From assembly GCA_002841335.1 (NCBI GenBank), contig PHEY01000004.1:293848-357847 (forward strand): DNA of 64,000 bases, read 5' to 3'. The notes under the pieces were generated by a model that saw only the letters and a list, made by a program, of their open reading frames with translations, ran no database searches and was not told where the DNA came from. How positions within the stretch are numbered: position 1 is the stretch's first letter; each line of letters opens with the position of its first letter. The stretch is from Actinobacteria bacterium HGW-Actinobacteria-2 (GTDB lineage: Bacteria; Actinomycetota; Actinomycetes; Propionibacteriales; Propionibacteriaceae). Positions 35,040 to 43,100 of the stretch are shown here, piece after piece. A program made the translations under genes and the position numbers.

Positions 35040-35972
35040 ATGCCGCCGATCCATCGCCTCCTTGCCGCTGCCGTTGCGGTGATCTGGGGTGTGAACTTCC
35101 TCGCCATCCACCTCTCGCTCGCGGCCTTTCCGCCCTTCCTGCTGGTGGCGCTGCGATTCACCCTGATCGCGATCCCGACGCTGCTGCTGGTGCCCCGCCC
35201 GCAGGTGAAGACCCGCTGGTTGATCGGCTACGGACTGGGTTTCGGGGTGGTGCAGTTCGTCTTCCTCTACTGGGGCATGGCCGCCGGGATGCCGACCGGC
35301 CTGGCCTCCTTGGTGTTGCAGGCATCGGCGCCCTTCACGTTGATTCTGGGCGCGTTGCTGCTCGGCGAGCGTCCCCGCGCGCAGCAATGGGTGGGCATCG
35401 CCTTGGCCGTGGCCGGGATGGTCGTGGTGGGCTGGTCTCGGGCGCAAGCCGCTGCCCTGGTGCCGTTCTTGCTGGTGCTGGCCGGAGCGGTGGGGTGGGC
35501 CTTCGGTAACCTCGCCTCCCGGCAGGCTCAGCCGCCGAACCCGCTGCATCTGACCTTGTGGATGTCGGTGGTGGTGCCGGTGCCGATGCTGGTGCTGTCG
35601 TTGGTCTTCGAAGGCCCAGCGCAGATCGTCGCTGCGTTCGCCGGCTCGTTCAGCCTGGCCGCGCTGCCGGCTTGGGGTGGGCTCGCCTACACCTGCCTGA
35701 TCGGCACCGTGGTGGGCTCGGGCTTGTGGACCTGGTTGATGGCCCGCCATCCGGCCGGGGTGGTGGCGCCGTTCTCGATGCTGGTGCCAGTGGCCGGCAT
35801 CCTCACTGCCGCGCTGGTCCTGGGGGAGTGGCCGAACCTTCTCGAACTGATCGGAGGGGCGATAGTGGTCACCGGGGTACTGGTCGGCGCCGCTACCCGT
35901 CGGCCGACCGATGTGCCTGTCGCAGTGCCGGTGGGCGAGCTTGAACCGGTCGGCGAGGCCGAACCGGTCTGA
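35040..35972 (+). CDS. EamA-family (DMT) permease controlled by LysR
   Basis: Ten-helix membrane exporter of 310 residues with two EamA repeats (AVAVIWGVNFLAIHLSL; LPAWGGLAYTCLIGT) and a short hydrophilic C-terminal tail (PVGELEPVGEAEPV). Proteins of this type next to a divergent LysR gene often export amino acids or acetylserine-like metabolites. The nearby cysE makes a cysteine-pathway link possible but unproven. ATG 35040 follows GGGGGGACGATGGACCC. Confidence 0.9.
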   Translation: MPPIHRLLAAAVAVIWGVNFLAIHLSLAAFPPFLLVALRFTLIAIPTLLLVPRPQVKTRWLIGYGLGFGVVQFVFLYWGMAAGMPTGLASLVLQASAPFTLILGALLLGERPRAQQWVGIALAVAGMVVVGWSRAQAAALVPFLLVLAGAVGWAFGNLASRQAQPPNPLHLTLWMSVVVPVPMLVLSLVFEGPAQIVAAFAGSFSLAALPAWGGLAYTCLIGTVVGSGLWTWLMARHPAGVVAPFSMLVPVAGILTAALVLGEWPNLLELIGGAIVVTGVLVGAATRRPTDVPVAVPVGELEPVGEAEPV

Positions 35973-35984
35973 GTCGGACGGCGG

Positions 35985-36365
35985 TCAGCTTTGCGGGGGT
36001 TCTTCGTCAGAGGTGTCCTTGCGGAGTTCCTCCTCGCGGCGTTTGAGGTCCTCCTCCCACTTCTTCAGCCGGTCCTCATGGTCGGAGTCGGGCTTCTTCA
36101 GGCTCGCCAGGAACTCCGGATCGTCATCGGGGGCGCGGGGGGTCGGGCGTGGGCGTTCGTAGGCGGGGACGCCCACGCTCTGGGCGCGGCGCGGACGTCC
36201 GGCGATCAGCCAGGACACCGGGCCGACCAGGGGCAGAATGATGATCAATGCGATCCAGGCCCACTTGGGTAAGTTGCGCATCCGCGTCTCCGGCGTCTGG
36301 ACCGCGTCGATCAGGCAGAACACCAGCAGGGCGAGTTCGATCACCGCTATTACTACCCGAGCCAT
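35985..36365 (-). CDS. PLDc_N-domain small membrane protein
   Basis: Small membrane protein of 126 residues. Two helices (VVIAVIELALLVFCLIDAV; WAWIALIIILPLVGPVSWLI) form the phospholipase D nuclease N-terminal-like domain, with the usual linking segment PKWAWI. The remaining half is a charged cytoplasmic tail, DHEDRLKKWEEDLKRREEEL, likely coiled coil. AAGGAGGCGCG precedes ATG 36365. Function unknown. Confidence 0.85.
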   Translation of the reverse strand: MARVVIAVIELALLVFCLIDAVQTPETRMRNLPKWAWIALIIILPLVGPVSWLIAGRPRRAQSVGVPAYERPRPTPRAPDDDPEFLASLKKPDSDHEDRLKKWEEDLKRREEELRKDTSDEEPPQS

Positions 36366-36423
36366 CGCGCCTCCTTCGTGGGACCACCATAAGGCAGGCG
36401 GTGGAATCGACGCAGATCGATGA

Positions 36424-37140
36424 TCAGGCGGCGATGGCGCGAGAGTGCAGTTGGCTGCTGAACGCCTGGGCAAGCAGGCGTCCGTTGCGGGAGAGTTCGC
36501 CGTCCAGGCTCTGCATGGTGCGCCGCGCGTCGCGGGCGCTGTCACCGTGCAACTCGGCCCAGCGTCCCATCAACTCCGGCGACGCCTCCGGATGGAACTG
36601 GACGCCCACCGCTGAGCCCACCCGAAATGCCTGGTTGGCGTACTTCTCGCTACTGGCCAGCAGGACGGCCTTCGGCGGCAGGGTGGTGACGACGTCGGAG
36701 TGGGACTCAGGGAACATCGAGGAGCCGTTCACCGCCAGGCGCTGAGCGAACGGGTCGGTGCGCGCGGCGCCGGTCCAATAGATCGGGTACGCGCCGCGCT
36801 CGCCACCGGCCGGATCGGAAACCGTCACCGTGCCACCGCAGGCCTCGGCGAGGAGTTGATGGCCCAGGCAGATCCCCAGGGTGGGGACCTGGGCGTCGAT
36901 CAGATCGAGGATCAACTCCTTGAGTGGGGGAATCCAGGGGTGGTCGGCAGCGTCGTGGGCGCTCATCGTCCCGCCGAGGATGATCACCCCGTCGCCGAGG
37001 TCGGATCGCTGGGGGACGCCGCGCTGCCAGACCGGGATTGCACGCACCAATACCCGGTTTGCGCCCAGCCAAGGGCCGAAGCGGTCGATCGGGACTTCCG
37101 GGTCGAGCTGAAGGATCGTGGCGCGTGCGGGGGTTGCCAT
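36424..37140 (-). CDS. Class I glutamine amidotransferase-like protein
   Basis: Cytoplasmic protein of 238 residues with the class I glutaminase fold. The catalytic triad is complete: Cys91 in LGICLGHQL, His183 and Glu185 in VQFHPEA; the oxyanion Gly loop is ILGGTMSAHD. It stands alone, without a synthetase domain or partner gene, like the GuaA-like GATase1 proteins. Possible roles are gamma-glutamyl hydrolysis or amide transfer to an unknown acceptor. ATG at 37140 is the first in frame. Confidence 0.9.
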   Translation of the reverse strand: MATPARATILQLDPEVPIDRFGPWLGANRVLVRAIPVWQRGVPQRSDLGDGVIILGGTMSAHDAADHPWIPPLKELILDLIDAQVPTLGICLGHQLLAEACGGTVTVSDPAGGERGAYPIYWTGAARTDPFAQRLAVNGSSMFPESHSDVVTTLPPKAVLLASSEKYANQAFRVGSAVGVQFHPEASPELMGRWAELHGDSARDARRTMQSLDGELSRNGRLLAQAFSSQLHSRAIAA

Positions 37141-37229
37141 GTCAGAACACTAGGAGGCCTGTGCGACACCCGTGTTACGGGTCGATGCCGGGTCGTGGAC
37201 AGTGCGAGGGAATACCGATCGGGCAGATA

Positions 37230-37247
37230 TAGTTGAGCCATCAACTA
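37230..37247. promoter_or_regulatory. Palindromic operator before the nitroreductase gene
   Basis: Perfect 7-bp inverted repeat TAGTTGA-GCCA-TCAACTA ending 19 bases before the nitroreductase ATG. The TTGA-N4-TCAA core is the form bound by MarR-type regulators. No such regulator is encoded beside it. Confidence 0.6.
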
Positions 37248-37266
37248 CTTCTTGATGGGAACACTC

Positions 37267-37848
37267 ATGTCCGACCTCCCCGCCACCGCGATCTTCACCG
37301 ACCGTCACACCGCCTACCGTTTCGACGGTGCGCCGGTCTCCGACGAAGAGCTGAGCCGCATCTACGACCTGGCCAAGTACACCCCGACCGCGATGAACGG
37401 CCAGCCGCTGCGCGTGATCTTCGTCCGTTCATCCGAAGCCAAGCAGCGCCTGCTGCCCTTCATCGGTGAAGGCAATCAGGCCAAGTCGGAGTCCGCTCCG
37501 GTGGTCGCGATCCTGGCCTACGACCCCGAGTTCCACGTGAACCTGCCGACGACCAACCCGCAGATGGCCGGCGTCAAGGAGTCGCTGGACCCGATGCCCG
37601 AAGTGCGCGCGTCCATCGCCAACAACAACGCATGGCTGCAGGCCGGCGGCTTCATCCTCGCCGTTCGTGCGCTCGGCCTGGATGCCGGCCCGATGACCGG
37701 CTACGACAACGCCGGGGTGGACGCCGAGTTCCTGGCCGATACCCCGCTGCGCTCCTTCATGGTGGTCAACATCGGCCATGTCGCCGAGGGTGGCAGCTTC
37801 CCGCGGAACCCCCGGCTGGGCTTCGATCAGGCCGTCACTCTGCTCTGA
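37267..37848 (+). CDS. Nitroreductase-family flavoprotein
   Basis: FMN-dependent NAD(P)H reductase of 193 residues. It resembles the RutE/HadB (malonic semialdehyde reductase) subgroup: FTDRHTAYRFDGAPVSDEEL at the N-terminus, KYTPTAMNGQPLRVIFV (FMN phosphate loop), NNNAWLQAGGFILAVRALG and GPMTGYD. Its substrate could be a quinone, nitro compound or short aldehyde. ATG 37267 fits the family start; a MarR-like palindrome lies just upstream, suggesting stress-induced control. It overlaps the end of the convergent hydrolase gene by 22 bases. Confidence 0.93.
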   Translation: MSDLPATAIFTDRHTAYRFDGAPVSDEELSRIYDLAKYTPTAMNGQPLRVIFVRSSEAKQRLLPFIGEGNQAKSESAPVVAILAYDPEFHVNLPTTNPQMAGVKESLDPMPEVRASIANNNAWLQAGGFILAVRALGLDAGPMTGYDNAGVDAEFLADTPLRSFMVVNIGHVAEGGSFPRNPRLGFDQAVTLL

Positions 37849-38549
37849 TCCGCGCTCGGGCCGGCGTCCGGCCCGTCAACTGCCGCGATGAGCGCCCGCA
37901 GCGATCCTGGGTGCCCGATCGGCCGGAAATGACCGGCGATCGGGAAGGTGAGATTGCGGGCGCCATCGAGGTGACTGCCCTCGGGGACGTGCTCGTCGTA
38001 GACCGGCGCGAACGACGTGATCTGGGCGTTCTTGCTGTCGTTGGCGTCCAAGCTGCGCAGCAACGCGTCCTCGGGATCCAACCGACGCAACGACGGCAGC
38101 GGCAGCAGCCGACACCGCGACGAACCGTGGAACGGGCTGCAGATCGTCACCAGGTGAGCGATCCGGCCCTCGTCGTCGCGCAGCAGGGCGAGCTTGCCGA
38201 TCAGGCCGCCCTTGCTGTGGCCGACCAATACCGCGTCGTGAAGGTCGTGTGCGCGCAGGTAGGCCAACACCGCGGCCGCTCCGGAGTCCACCGGACGCCG
38301 GTTGGCGCCCAGCTCGGGCACCACATGCGCCGGGTGCCCGGCGTCATGAAACGCCTCGATGGTGGGCCGCATGAACTGCCAGTTCTCATAAACCCCCGGC
38401 AGCACCAGCACCGGCCGCCGATCTCCGGTGGTGTAGCCGGACGGATCGTCCGGCGCGCCGGCGGTCGCCGCCCAGGCAGTTGCCGCCCACAGATAATCCG
38501 CCGCCCACCACAGCGCCTTTTGGATGACCCGATCCACGCTCACGATCAT
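37827..38549 (-). CDS. Alpha/beta-hydrolase (lipase-like)
   Basis: Hydrolase of 240 residues. LPGVYENWQFMRPTIEAF gives the oxyanion turn, GHSKGG the nucleophile elbow, and CSPFHGSS follows as in bacterial triacylglycerol lipases of the LipA type. The catalytic His is probably in AGHFRPIGH near the C-terminus. An N-terminal Ala/Trp-rich helix (ALWWAADYLWAATAWAA) could anchor it to the membrane. ATG 38549 chosen; upstream codons lie in the spacer shared with the divergent M50 gene. Confidence 0.86.
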   Translation of the reverse strand: MIVSVDRVIQKALWWAADYLWAATAWAATAGAPDDPSGYTTGDRRPVLVLPGVYENWQFMRPTIEAFHDAGHPAHVVPELGANRRPVDSGAAAVLAYLRAHDLHDAVLVGHSKGGLIGKLALLRDDEGRIAHLVTICSPFHGSSRCRLLPLPSLRRLDPEDALLRSLDANDSKNAQITSFAPVYDEHVPEGSHLDGARNLTFPIAGHFRPIGHPGSLRALIAAVDGPDAGPSADQSRVTA

Positions 38550-38644
38550 AAAAGCCCGGACGCGGGGACGGGAGTGTGCGCCCACGTCGGACCGAGATCT
38601 CGGCACAGACCGAAAAGTGCTGCCTGACCAGGCAGACTGGCCGC

Positions 38645-39340
38645 GTGGAGTTCGTGGGTCAGTGGTGGCAGCGGGTGATCGCGGTCGATGTACCGCTGAG
38701 TGCCGTCTCGGGGTGGCTGGTGTTCGCCGTTGCCGCGGCGCTGGTCGTTGTGGCTTGGCCGCTGACCCGGACCGTGGTGACCATCTGTCACGAGGCCGGC
38801 CATGCGGTGGCTGCCGTGCTGGTCGGCCGTCGGCTGGCCGGAATCCGAGTGCACTCCGACACCTCCGGACTGACCGTCAGTCGCGGACGTCCGCGTGGGC
38901 CCGGGATGGTGTTCATGCTGTTCGCCGGGTACGCCTCGGCGTCGCTGATCGGGTTGGGTGTGGCGTTGCTCGCCTGGGCCGGACGTTCGTCGGCGGCGCT
39001 GTGGTTGATGGTCGTTCTGCTGGCGCTGATGCTGCTGCGGATGCGCAACTTCTACGGCGCATTGGTGGTGCTGGCCACCGGCGCCGCCTTGGCGCTGGCG
39101 TCCTGGTTCGCCCCGGCGCCGGTGTTGGTCTGGCTGGCCTACGTGGTTGCCTGGACGCTGCTGCTGGCCGGGCCGCGCCCAGTGCTGGAGGTTGCCGGCA
39201 ATCGCAGCCCGGGTACCGACGGGGCACAGTTGGCCAAGCTGACCCGGGTACCTCGGGTGTTGTGGGTGCTCGCTTGGCTGCTGGTGGACGTGGGTGTGCT
39301 GCTCGCCGGCGGTTGGCTGCTGCTGCCGTGGGGGCGATGA
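38645..39340 (+). CDS. M50-type zinc metallopeptidase-like membrane protein
   Basis: Membrane protein of 231 residues with about five to six helices. The zinc motif HEAGH (His49 to His53) lies at the end of an early helix, as in M50 site-2 proteases and the SpoIVFB-like M50B group. The second metal-binding motif is not obvious. It may cut regulatory membrane proteins. The start is uncertain: GTG 38645 gives a sensible N-terminus but has a weak ribosome binding site. Confidence 0.8.
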   Translation: MEFVGQWWQRVIAVDVPLSAVSGWLVFAVAAALVVVAWPLTRTVVTICHEAGHAVAAVLVGRRLAGIRVHSDTSGLTVSRGRPRGPGMVFMLFAGYASASLIGLGVALLAWAGRSSAALWLMVVLLALMLLRMRNFYGALVVLATGAALALASWFAPAPVLVWLAYVVAWTLLLAGPRPVLEVAGNRSPGTDGAQLAKLTRVPRVLWVLAWLLVDVGVLLAGGWLLLPWGR

Positions 39341-39419
39341 CGTCGGCGCGGTTCGTCCCGCGCGCGACCGGCGGCGTGGTTAGGCTGTGCCCGACAGACT
39401 CGGCAGCGGAGGGGAGCAG

Positions 39420-40889
39420 GTGATCACCACCACCATCGACGGCGCGACGTGGACGGTGGCCGTATTCGCCCTGATCGACCTGATCATCCGCGTGACCGCG
39501 ATCATCGTCATTCCCCGCCAACGCCGTCCTACCGCGGCCATGGCCTGGCTGCTGGCGATCTTCTTCATCCCGTGGGTCGGCGTGTTCCTGTTTCTGATGA
39601 TCGGCAGCCCGCGGCTTCCCCGTGCTCGACGGCACAAGCAGGACGAGATCAACGCCTACATCCTGGAAGCCACCCAGAACGAGGACGTCGGCCCGGTGCA
39701 GCCGGACGCCCCCGACTGGTTCTCCTCGATGGTGCGCCTCAACCGGAATCTCGGCGCCATGCCGCTCACCGGCGGCAATACCGCTGACCTGTTCCCGGAC
39801 TACGAGCAGAGCATCGCCGCGATGGCCGCGGCGATCGACGAGGCCACGACCTACGTCCACGTGGAGTTCTACATCCTTCAGGCCGACACCACCACGGAGG
39901 TGTTCTTCGCCGCGCTGGAAGCCGCGAAGCGGCGTGGCGTTGCGGTGCGGGTGCTGCTGGACCATTGGGCGAACCGGAACAAGCCGTACTACCGCCAGAC
40001 CTGCCGGCGCCTGGACGCGATGGGTGCCCAGTGGCACTTGATGCTCCCGGTGCAGCCGTTGAAGGGGAAGTACCAGCGTCCCGACCTGCGTAATCACCGC
40101 AAGCTACTGGTGGTCGACGGACGGGTGGCCTTCACCGGCTCGCAGAACGTGACCGACTCCACCTACAACCTGAAGGCCAATCTGCGCCGCGGACTGCGCT
40201 GGGTCGACCTGATGGTGCGCGTGGAGGGCCCGGTCGTCGAGAGCGTGAACGCGGTCTTCCTGGGGGACTGGTACAGCGAGTGTGACGAGGTGTTGGCGCA
40301 GTCTCTCGGCATCACCGACGGTCGCGAGGCGCCAGCCGGGTTGGACGCCCAGATCGTCCCGTCGGGGCCGGGCTTCGAGTTCCAGAACAACCTGAAGCTC
40401 TTCATGGGGTTGTTGTACGCCGCCCAGGAGCAGATCATCATCGTCTCGCCCTACTTCATCCCCGACGAGGGGCTGCTGGTGGCGATCACCACCGCCTGCC
40501 AGCGCGGGCTACGGGTGGAGCTGTTCGTCTCCGAGGAGGGCGACCAGGCGATGGTCTACCACGCCCAGCGCAGCTACTACGAGGCGCTGTTGCGAGCCGG
40601 GGTGAAGATCTGGCTGTACCAGCGGCCGTTCATCCTCCATTCGAAGTCGATGACCATCGACGATGAGGTGGCGATCATCGGCTCCTCCAACATGGACATG
40701 CGCTCCTTCGGTCTGAACCAGGAGATCTCACTGTTCGTGCGCGGCCGCGAGTTCGTCGGCAAGTTGCGCGAGGTCGAGGCCACCTACCGCGCCGCCTCCC
40801 GCGAACTCACCCTCGAGGAGTGGCAGCGTCAGCCGCTGCGTTCGACCGTGCTGGACAACCTGGCGCGGCTCACGTCGGCCTTGCAGTAG
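39420..40889 (+). CDS. cls: Cardiolipin synthase
   Basis: Phospholipase D superfamily enzyme of 489 residues that joins phosphatidylglycerol molecules to cardiolipin at the membrane. Two N-terminal helices of PLDc_N type (VAVFALIDLIIRVTAIIVI; MAWLLAIFFIPWVGVFLFL) precede two complete HKD motifs: HRKLLVVDGRVAFTGSQN at His226 and HSKSMTIDDEVAIIGSSN at His407. GTG 39420 follows GGAGGGGAGCAG. It seems to be a single-gene unit. Confidence 0.94.
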   Translation: MITTTIDGATWTVAVFALIDLIIRVTAIIVIPRQRRPTAAMAWLLAIFFIPWVGVFLFLMIGSPRLPRARRHKQDEINAYILEATQNEDVGPVQPDAPDWFSSMVRLNRNLGAMPLTGGNTADLFPDYEQSIAAMAAAIDEATTYVHVEFYILQADTTTEVFFAALEAAKRRGVAVRVLLDHWANRNKPYYRQTCRRLDAMGAQWHLMLPVQPLKGKYQRPDLRNHRKLLVVDGRVAFTGSQNVTDSTYNLKANLRRGLRWVDLMVRVEGPVVESVNAVFLGDWYSECDEVLAQSLGITDGREAPAGLDAQIVPSGPGFEFQNNLKLFMGLLYAAQEQIIIVSPYFIPDEGLLVAITTACQRGLRVELFVSEEGDQAMVYHAQRSYYEALLRAGVKIWLYQRPFILHSKSMTIDDEVAIIGSSNMDMRSFGLNQEISLFVRGREFVGKLREVEATYRAASRELTLEEWQRQPLRSTVLDNLARLTSALQ

Positions 40890-40991
40890 CGACTCGTTGC
40901 TCAACCAGCCGAGGGCTGGCCGCCGACGGCCCGGACGGGAATGTCAGCCCACGCCCGGAGGTTGCATCTCGACAGAGCAGGAGGAGGCATC

Positions 40992-41456
40992 GTGGCCTAC
41001 ATCGTCGATTTCACCAACGTGTCCACCGTCGGACTGGAGTCGTCTCCGGTCGCTGAAGCCCTGGCGGGGCTGCGGGCCAATGAGGCGCGCTACTTCCACA
41101 ACAAGTACGCCCACGTGTTCAACGTCGAGGACGCCGAAGCCGCGCAACCCATCATCGACTACGTGCATCACATCCTGGCTGCCGAACGCGACCTGGTGAT
41201 CGCTTCACGTCCGCTGCAGGCAACCGAGTTCGTCGTGGACCAGGTGCGCTGGAGCTATGTGTTCTACGAGTCGGGCCTGTCGATCAACGTGCTCTACACG
41301 CTGGCCGATGCCGGCAAGCGTGCCGTCGGCTTCAAGCTCAGCGACGGCATGGACGTGCCCGCCGAGCTTGCCGACCGGTTCAAGTTCGCCCGTCAGAAGT
41401 CGAAGCTGGCCGGAACCATCCGCGGCTCGTTCTTCGTGATCAAGGGCGAGTACTAG
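40992..41456 (+). CDS. Hypothetical protein of 154 residues
   Basis: Soluble protein of unrecognised family, probably cytoplasmic. It starts VAYIVDFTNVSTVGLESSPV and ends KLAGTIRGSFFVIKGEY, with mixed helix and strand propensity and no signal or membrane segment. GAGGAGG precedes GTG 40992 by 6 bases, which supports translation. A decayed copy of its last codons lies at 41881-41960. It overlaps the end of the convergent MmcQ-like gene by 17 bases. The 102-base gap before it holds a GCTCAACCAGC repeat piece at 40899-40909. Confidence 0.78.
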   Translation: MAYIVDFTNVSTVGLESSPVAEALAGLRANEARYFHNKYAHVFNVEDAEAAQPIIDYVHHILAAERDLVIASRPLQATEFVVDQVRWSYVFYESGLSINVLYTLADAGKRAVGFKLSDGMDVPAELADRFKFARQKSKLAGTIRGSFFVIKGEY

Positions 41457-41853
41457 CCGTCCCGCCGGTGGCCTCGGCCAGCTCGCGCTGGCGGTACTTG
41501 GGCAGCTTGGCCACGACGACGTCATAGGCGATATCGGCTAACTCGATGATGTCGTCGTCGGGCACGTCACCGGCCAGCGGCAGGGTGTTGAAGTAGGGCT
41601 GCTGCACCGGCGGGCAGTGATAGCCGCGCACCACCACCCCCGGGTAGAGCTGGCGGTAGGTCACCGCGGTTGCCGGGTCGCAACTCAAGGTCGCCGAGGG
41701 CACACCGCCGATCAGGGCGACTTGGGCGAAGATCCGTCCGCTGGATTGGGTCGGAGCCTTCACTTTGACCACCGCCACGTCCACCCCGAAGGGATAGTCC
41801 AGATAGGCGCCCGGCTTGGCCAAGCAGTAGTCAATGAGTGCGTCGGCGTCCAT
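41440..41853 (-). CDS. MmcQ/YjbR-family protein
   Basis: Small protein of 137 residues resembling the MmcQ/YjbR family (CyaY-like fold). Characteristic are the N-terminal ALIDYCLAKPGAYLDYPFG, the VKVKAP...GRIFAQVAL strand pair, and the C-terminal TLPLAGDVPDDDIIELADIA with YDVVVAKLPK. Function in the cell is unclear; DNA binding has been suggested for the family. ATG 41853 fits the family start (MDADALIDYC); GTG 41874 is an alternative. Confidence 0.88.
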   Translation of the reverse strand: MDADALIDYCLAKPGAYLDYPFGVDVAVVKVKAPTQSSGRIFAQVALIGGVPSATLSCDPATAVTYRQLYPGVVVRGYHCPPVQQPYFNTLPLAGDVPDDDIIELADIAYDVVVAKLPKYRQRELAEATGGTASTRP

Positions 41854-41880
41854 GGGGTCAATGTAGTTCGGCACAGCCGG

Positions 41881-41960
41881 CGACTTCGCCGATCAGGGCT
41901 TCTGGGTGAGGCCCGACTTGGCTGGCCGGACCGTTCGCGGCTCGTTCGTGATCAAGGGCG
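41881..41960 (+). pseudogene. Decayed partial copy of the 40992-41456 gene end
   Basis: The stretch 41921-41959 repeats 41406-41448 nearly base for base (CTGGCCGGA, CGCGGCTCGTTC, GTGATCAAGGGCG shared), with one single-base deletion and one lost codon. It would encode RTVRGSFVIKGG against TIRGSFFVIKGE in the intact gene. Similarity fades upstream (TTCGCC and TCAG still shared). No start or ribosome binding site belongs to it, so it is a remnant. Confidence 0.6.
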
Positions 41961-42075
41961 GGGTCTCGATCGCGGAAAGGTTACGGCCCGACGATAGGCA
42001 TTGCTTGGGCTATCGGGGCATTCCGGGACGGACTAGGTTCGCCACCAGGATCCCTCGACCCCAAGGAGCGCCCGA

Positions 42076-43020
42076 ATGAAGATCGCCAGATTGCTGACCG
42101 CGATCACGGCCACCACCGTGGTGTTTGCCGGCACAGCGATACCCAACGCGCAGGCCATCACCGGTGGCGATCGCGACGATGCCAACCACTACTCGAACGT
42201 CGGAATGATCGTGTTCTACGAGGCCGGCGGACGCTACCGCTGCACCGCCACCCTGGTCAGCGACACGGTGTTGCTCACCGCGGCGCATTGCACGGCCGGA
42301 ACCGCAGGCAAGACCATCGTCAACTTCACTCCGGTCATCGCCGAAGAGCCGCCTTCCGGGTTGCCGGTGGCCGCAGATACCGCCGCTGGCTACGTCGATG
42401 CAGACGCCGACGGCGTGATCGTCGACGCCAAGGGTCGCGACTGGTACACCGGCACGGCCTACGCCCATCCGCAGTACTCCGACTTCACCGACCTGAAGAA
42501 CTGGAACGACGTCGGCGTCGTGGTGCTGGACAAGCCGATCACCGGCCTGGCTCCGGCTCAGATTGCCCCGCTGGGAGCCCTCGACAGCATTGCCAAGTCC
42601 GACCTCAGCCACACCCTGTTCCGGGTGGTCGGCTACGGCACCGAAGTGCGCAAGACCGTGCCCGTGCCCGACGACGCCAACCAGGGCAAGAAGCCCGCGC
42701 CGCAGTCCTACCCGCTGGTTCGTCGCTACGCCGACGCCGCCGGTCAGAAGCTGAGCGCGCAGATCCTGCAGGTGAACGGCAATCCCAATGACAGCCGGGG
42801 AACCGGGGGCAGCTGCTTCGGAGACTCCGGCGGTCCCACCTTCTTCCCCGGTGAGGGTGTTGCAGGGGAGAAGGTCGTGACGGTGACCAGCTACGGCTAC
42901 ACCGACAACTGTCGCTACCTCGACGGGTTGCAGCGGGTCGACATCCCGGTGGTCCAAGACTGGGTGATGCCCGTGGTCACCACCGGGGCGGCACCGGCCG
43001 ACTACTTCGGCAAGCCTTGA
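42076..43020 (+). CDS. Secreted trypsin-like serine protease
   Basis: Secreted chymotrypsin-fold protease of 314 residues. Signal peptide 1-27 (cut after PNAQA), mature start ITGG like the IVGG of activated trypsins, so little or no propeptide. The triad is complete: His71 (LLTAAHC), Asp145 (NDVGVV) and Ser251 (CFGDSGGP). Cys56/Cys72 and later Cys residues fit the usual disulfides. An insertion around 100-125 is Asp/Ala-rich. AAGGAGCGCCCGA precedes ATG. It is a single-gene unit followed by a strong hairpin. Confidence 0.95.
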   Translation: MKIARLLTAITATTVVFAGTAIPNAQAITGGDRDDANHYSNVGMIVFYEAGGRYRCTATLVSDTVLLTAAHCTAGTAGKTIVNFTPVIAEEPPSGLPVAADTAAGYVDADADGVIVDAKGRDWYTGTAYAHPQYSDFTDLKNWNDVGVVVLDKPITGLAPAQIAPLGALDSIAKSDLSHTLFRVVGYGTEVRKTVPVPDDANQGKKPAPQSYPLVRRYADAAGQKLSAQILQVNGNPNDSRGTGGSCFGDSGGPTFFPGEGVAGEKVVTVTSYGYTDNCRYLDGLQRVDIPVVQDWVMPVVTTGAAPADYFGKP

Positions 43021-43029
43021 CCTGACCAG

Positions 43030-43073
43030 ACTGCCGTGACTTCGTCTCGCTACCGGGGCGAAGTCACGGCAGT
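43030..43073. terminator. Bidirectional terminator between protease and ABC operon
   Basis: Perfect 15-bp inverted repeat, arms 43030-43044 and 43059-43073, with a 14-base loop, between two convergent stops. No U tract. Confidence 0.8.
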
Positions 43074-43100
43074 GCTGCGTTCGGTGCCCCGTCTGGTGTG

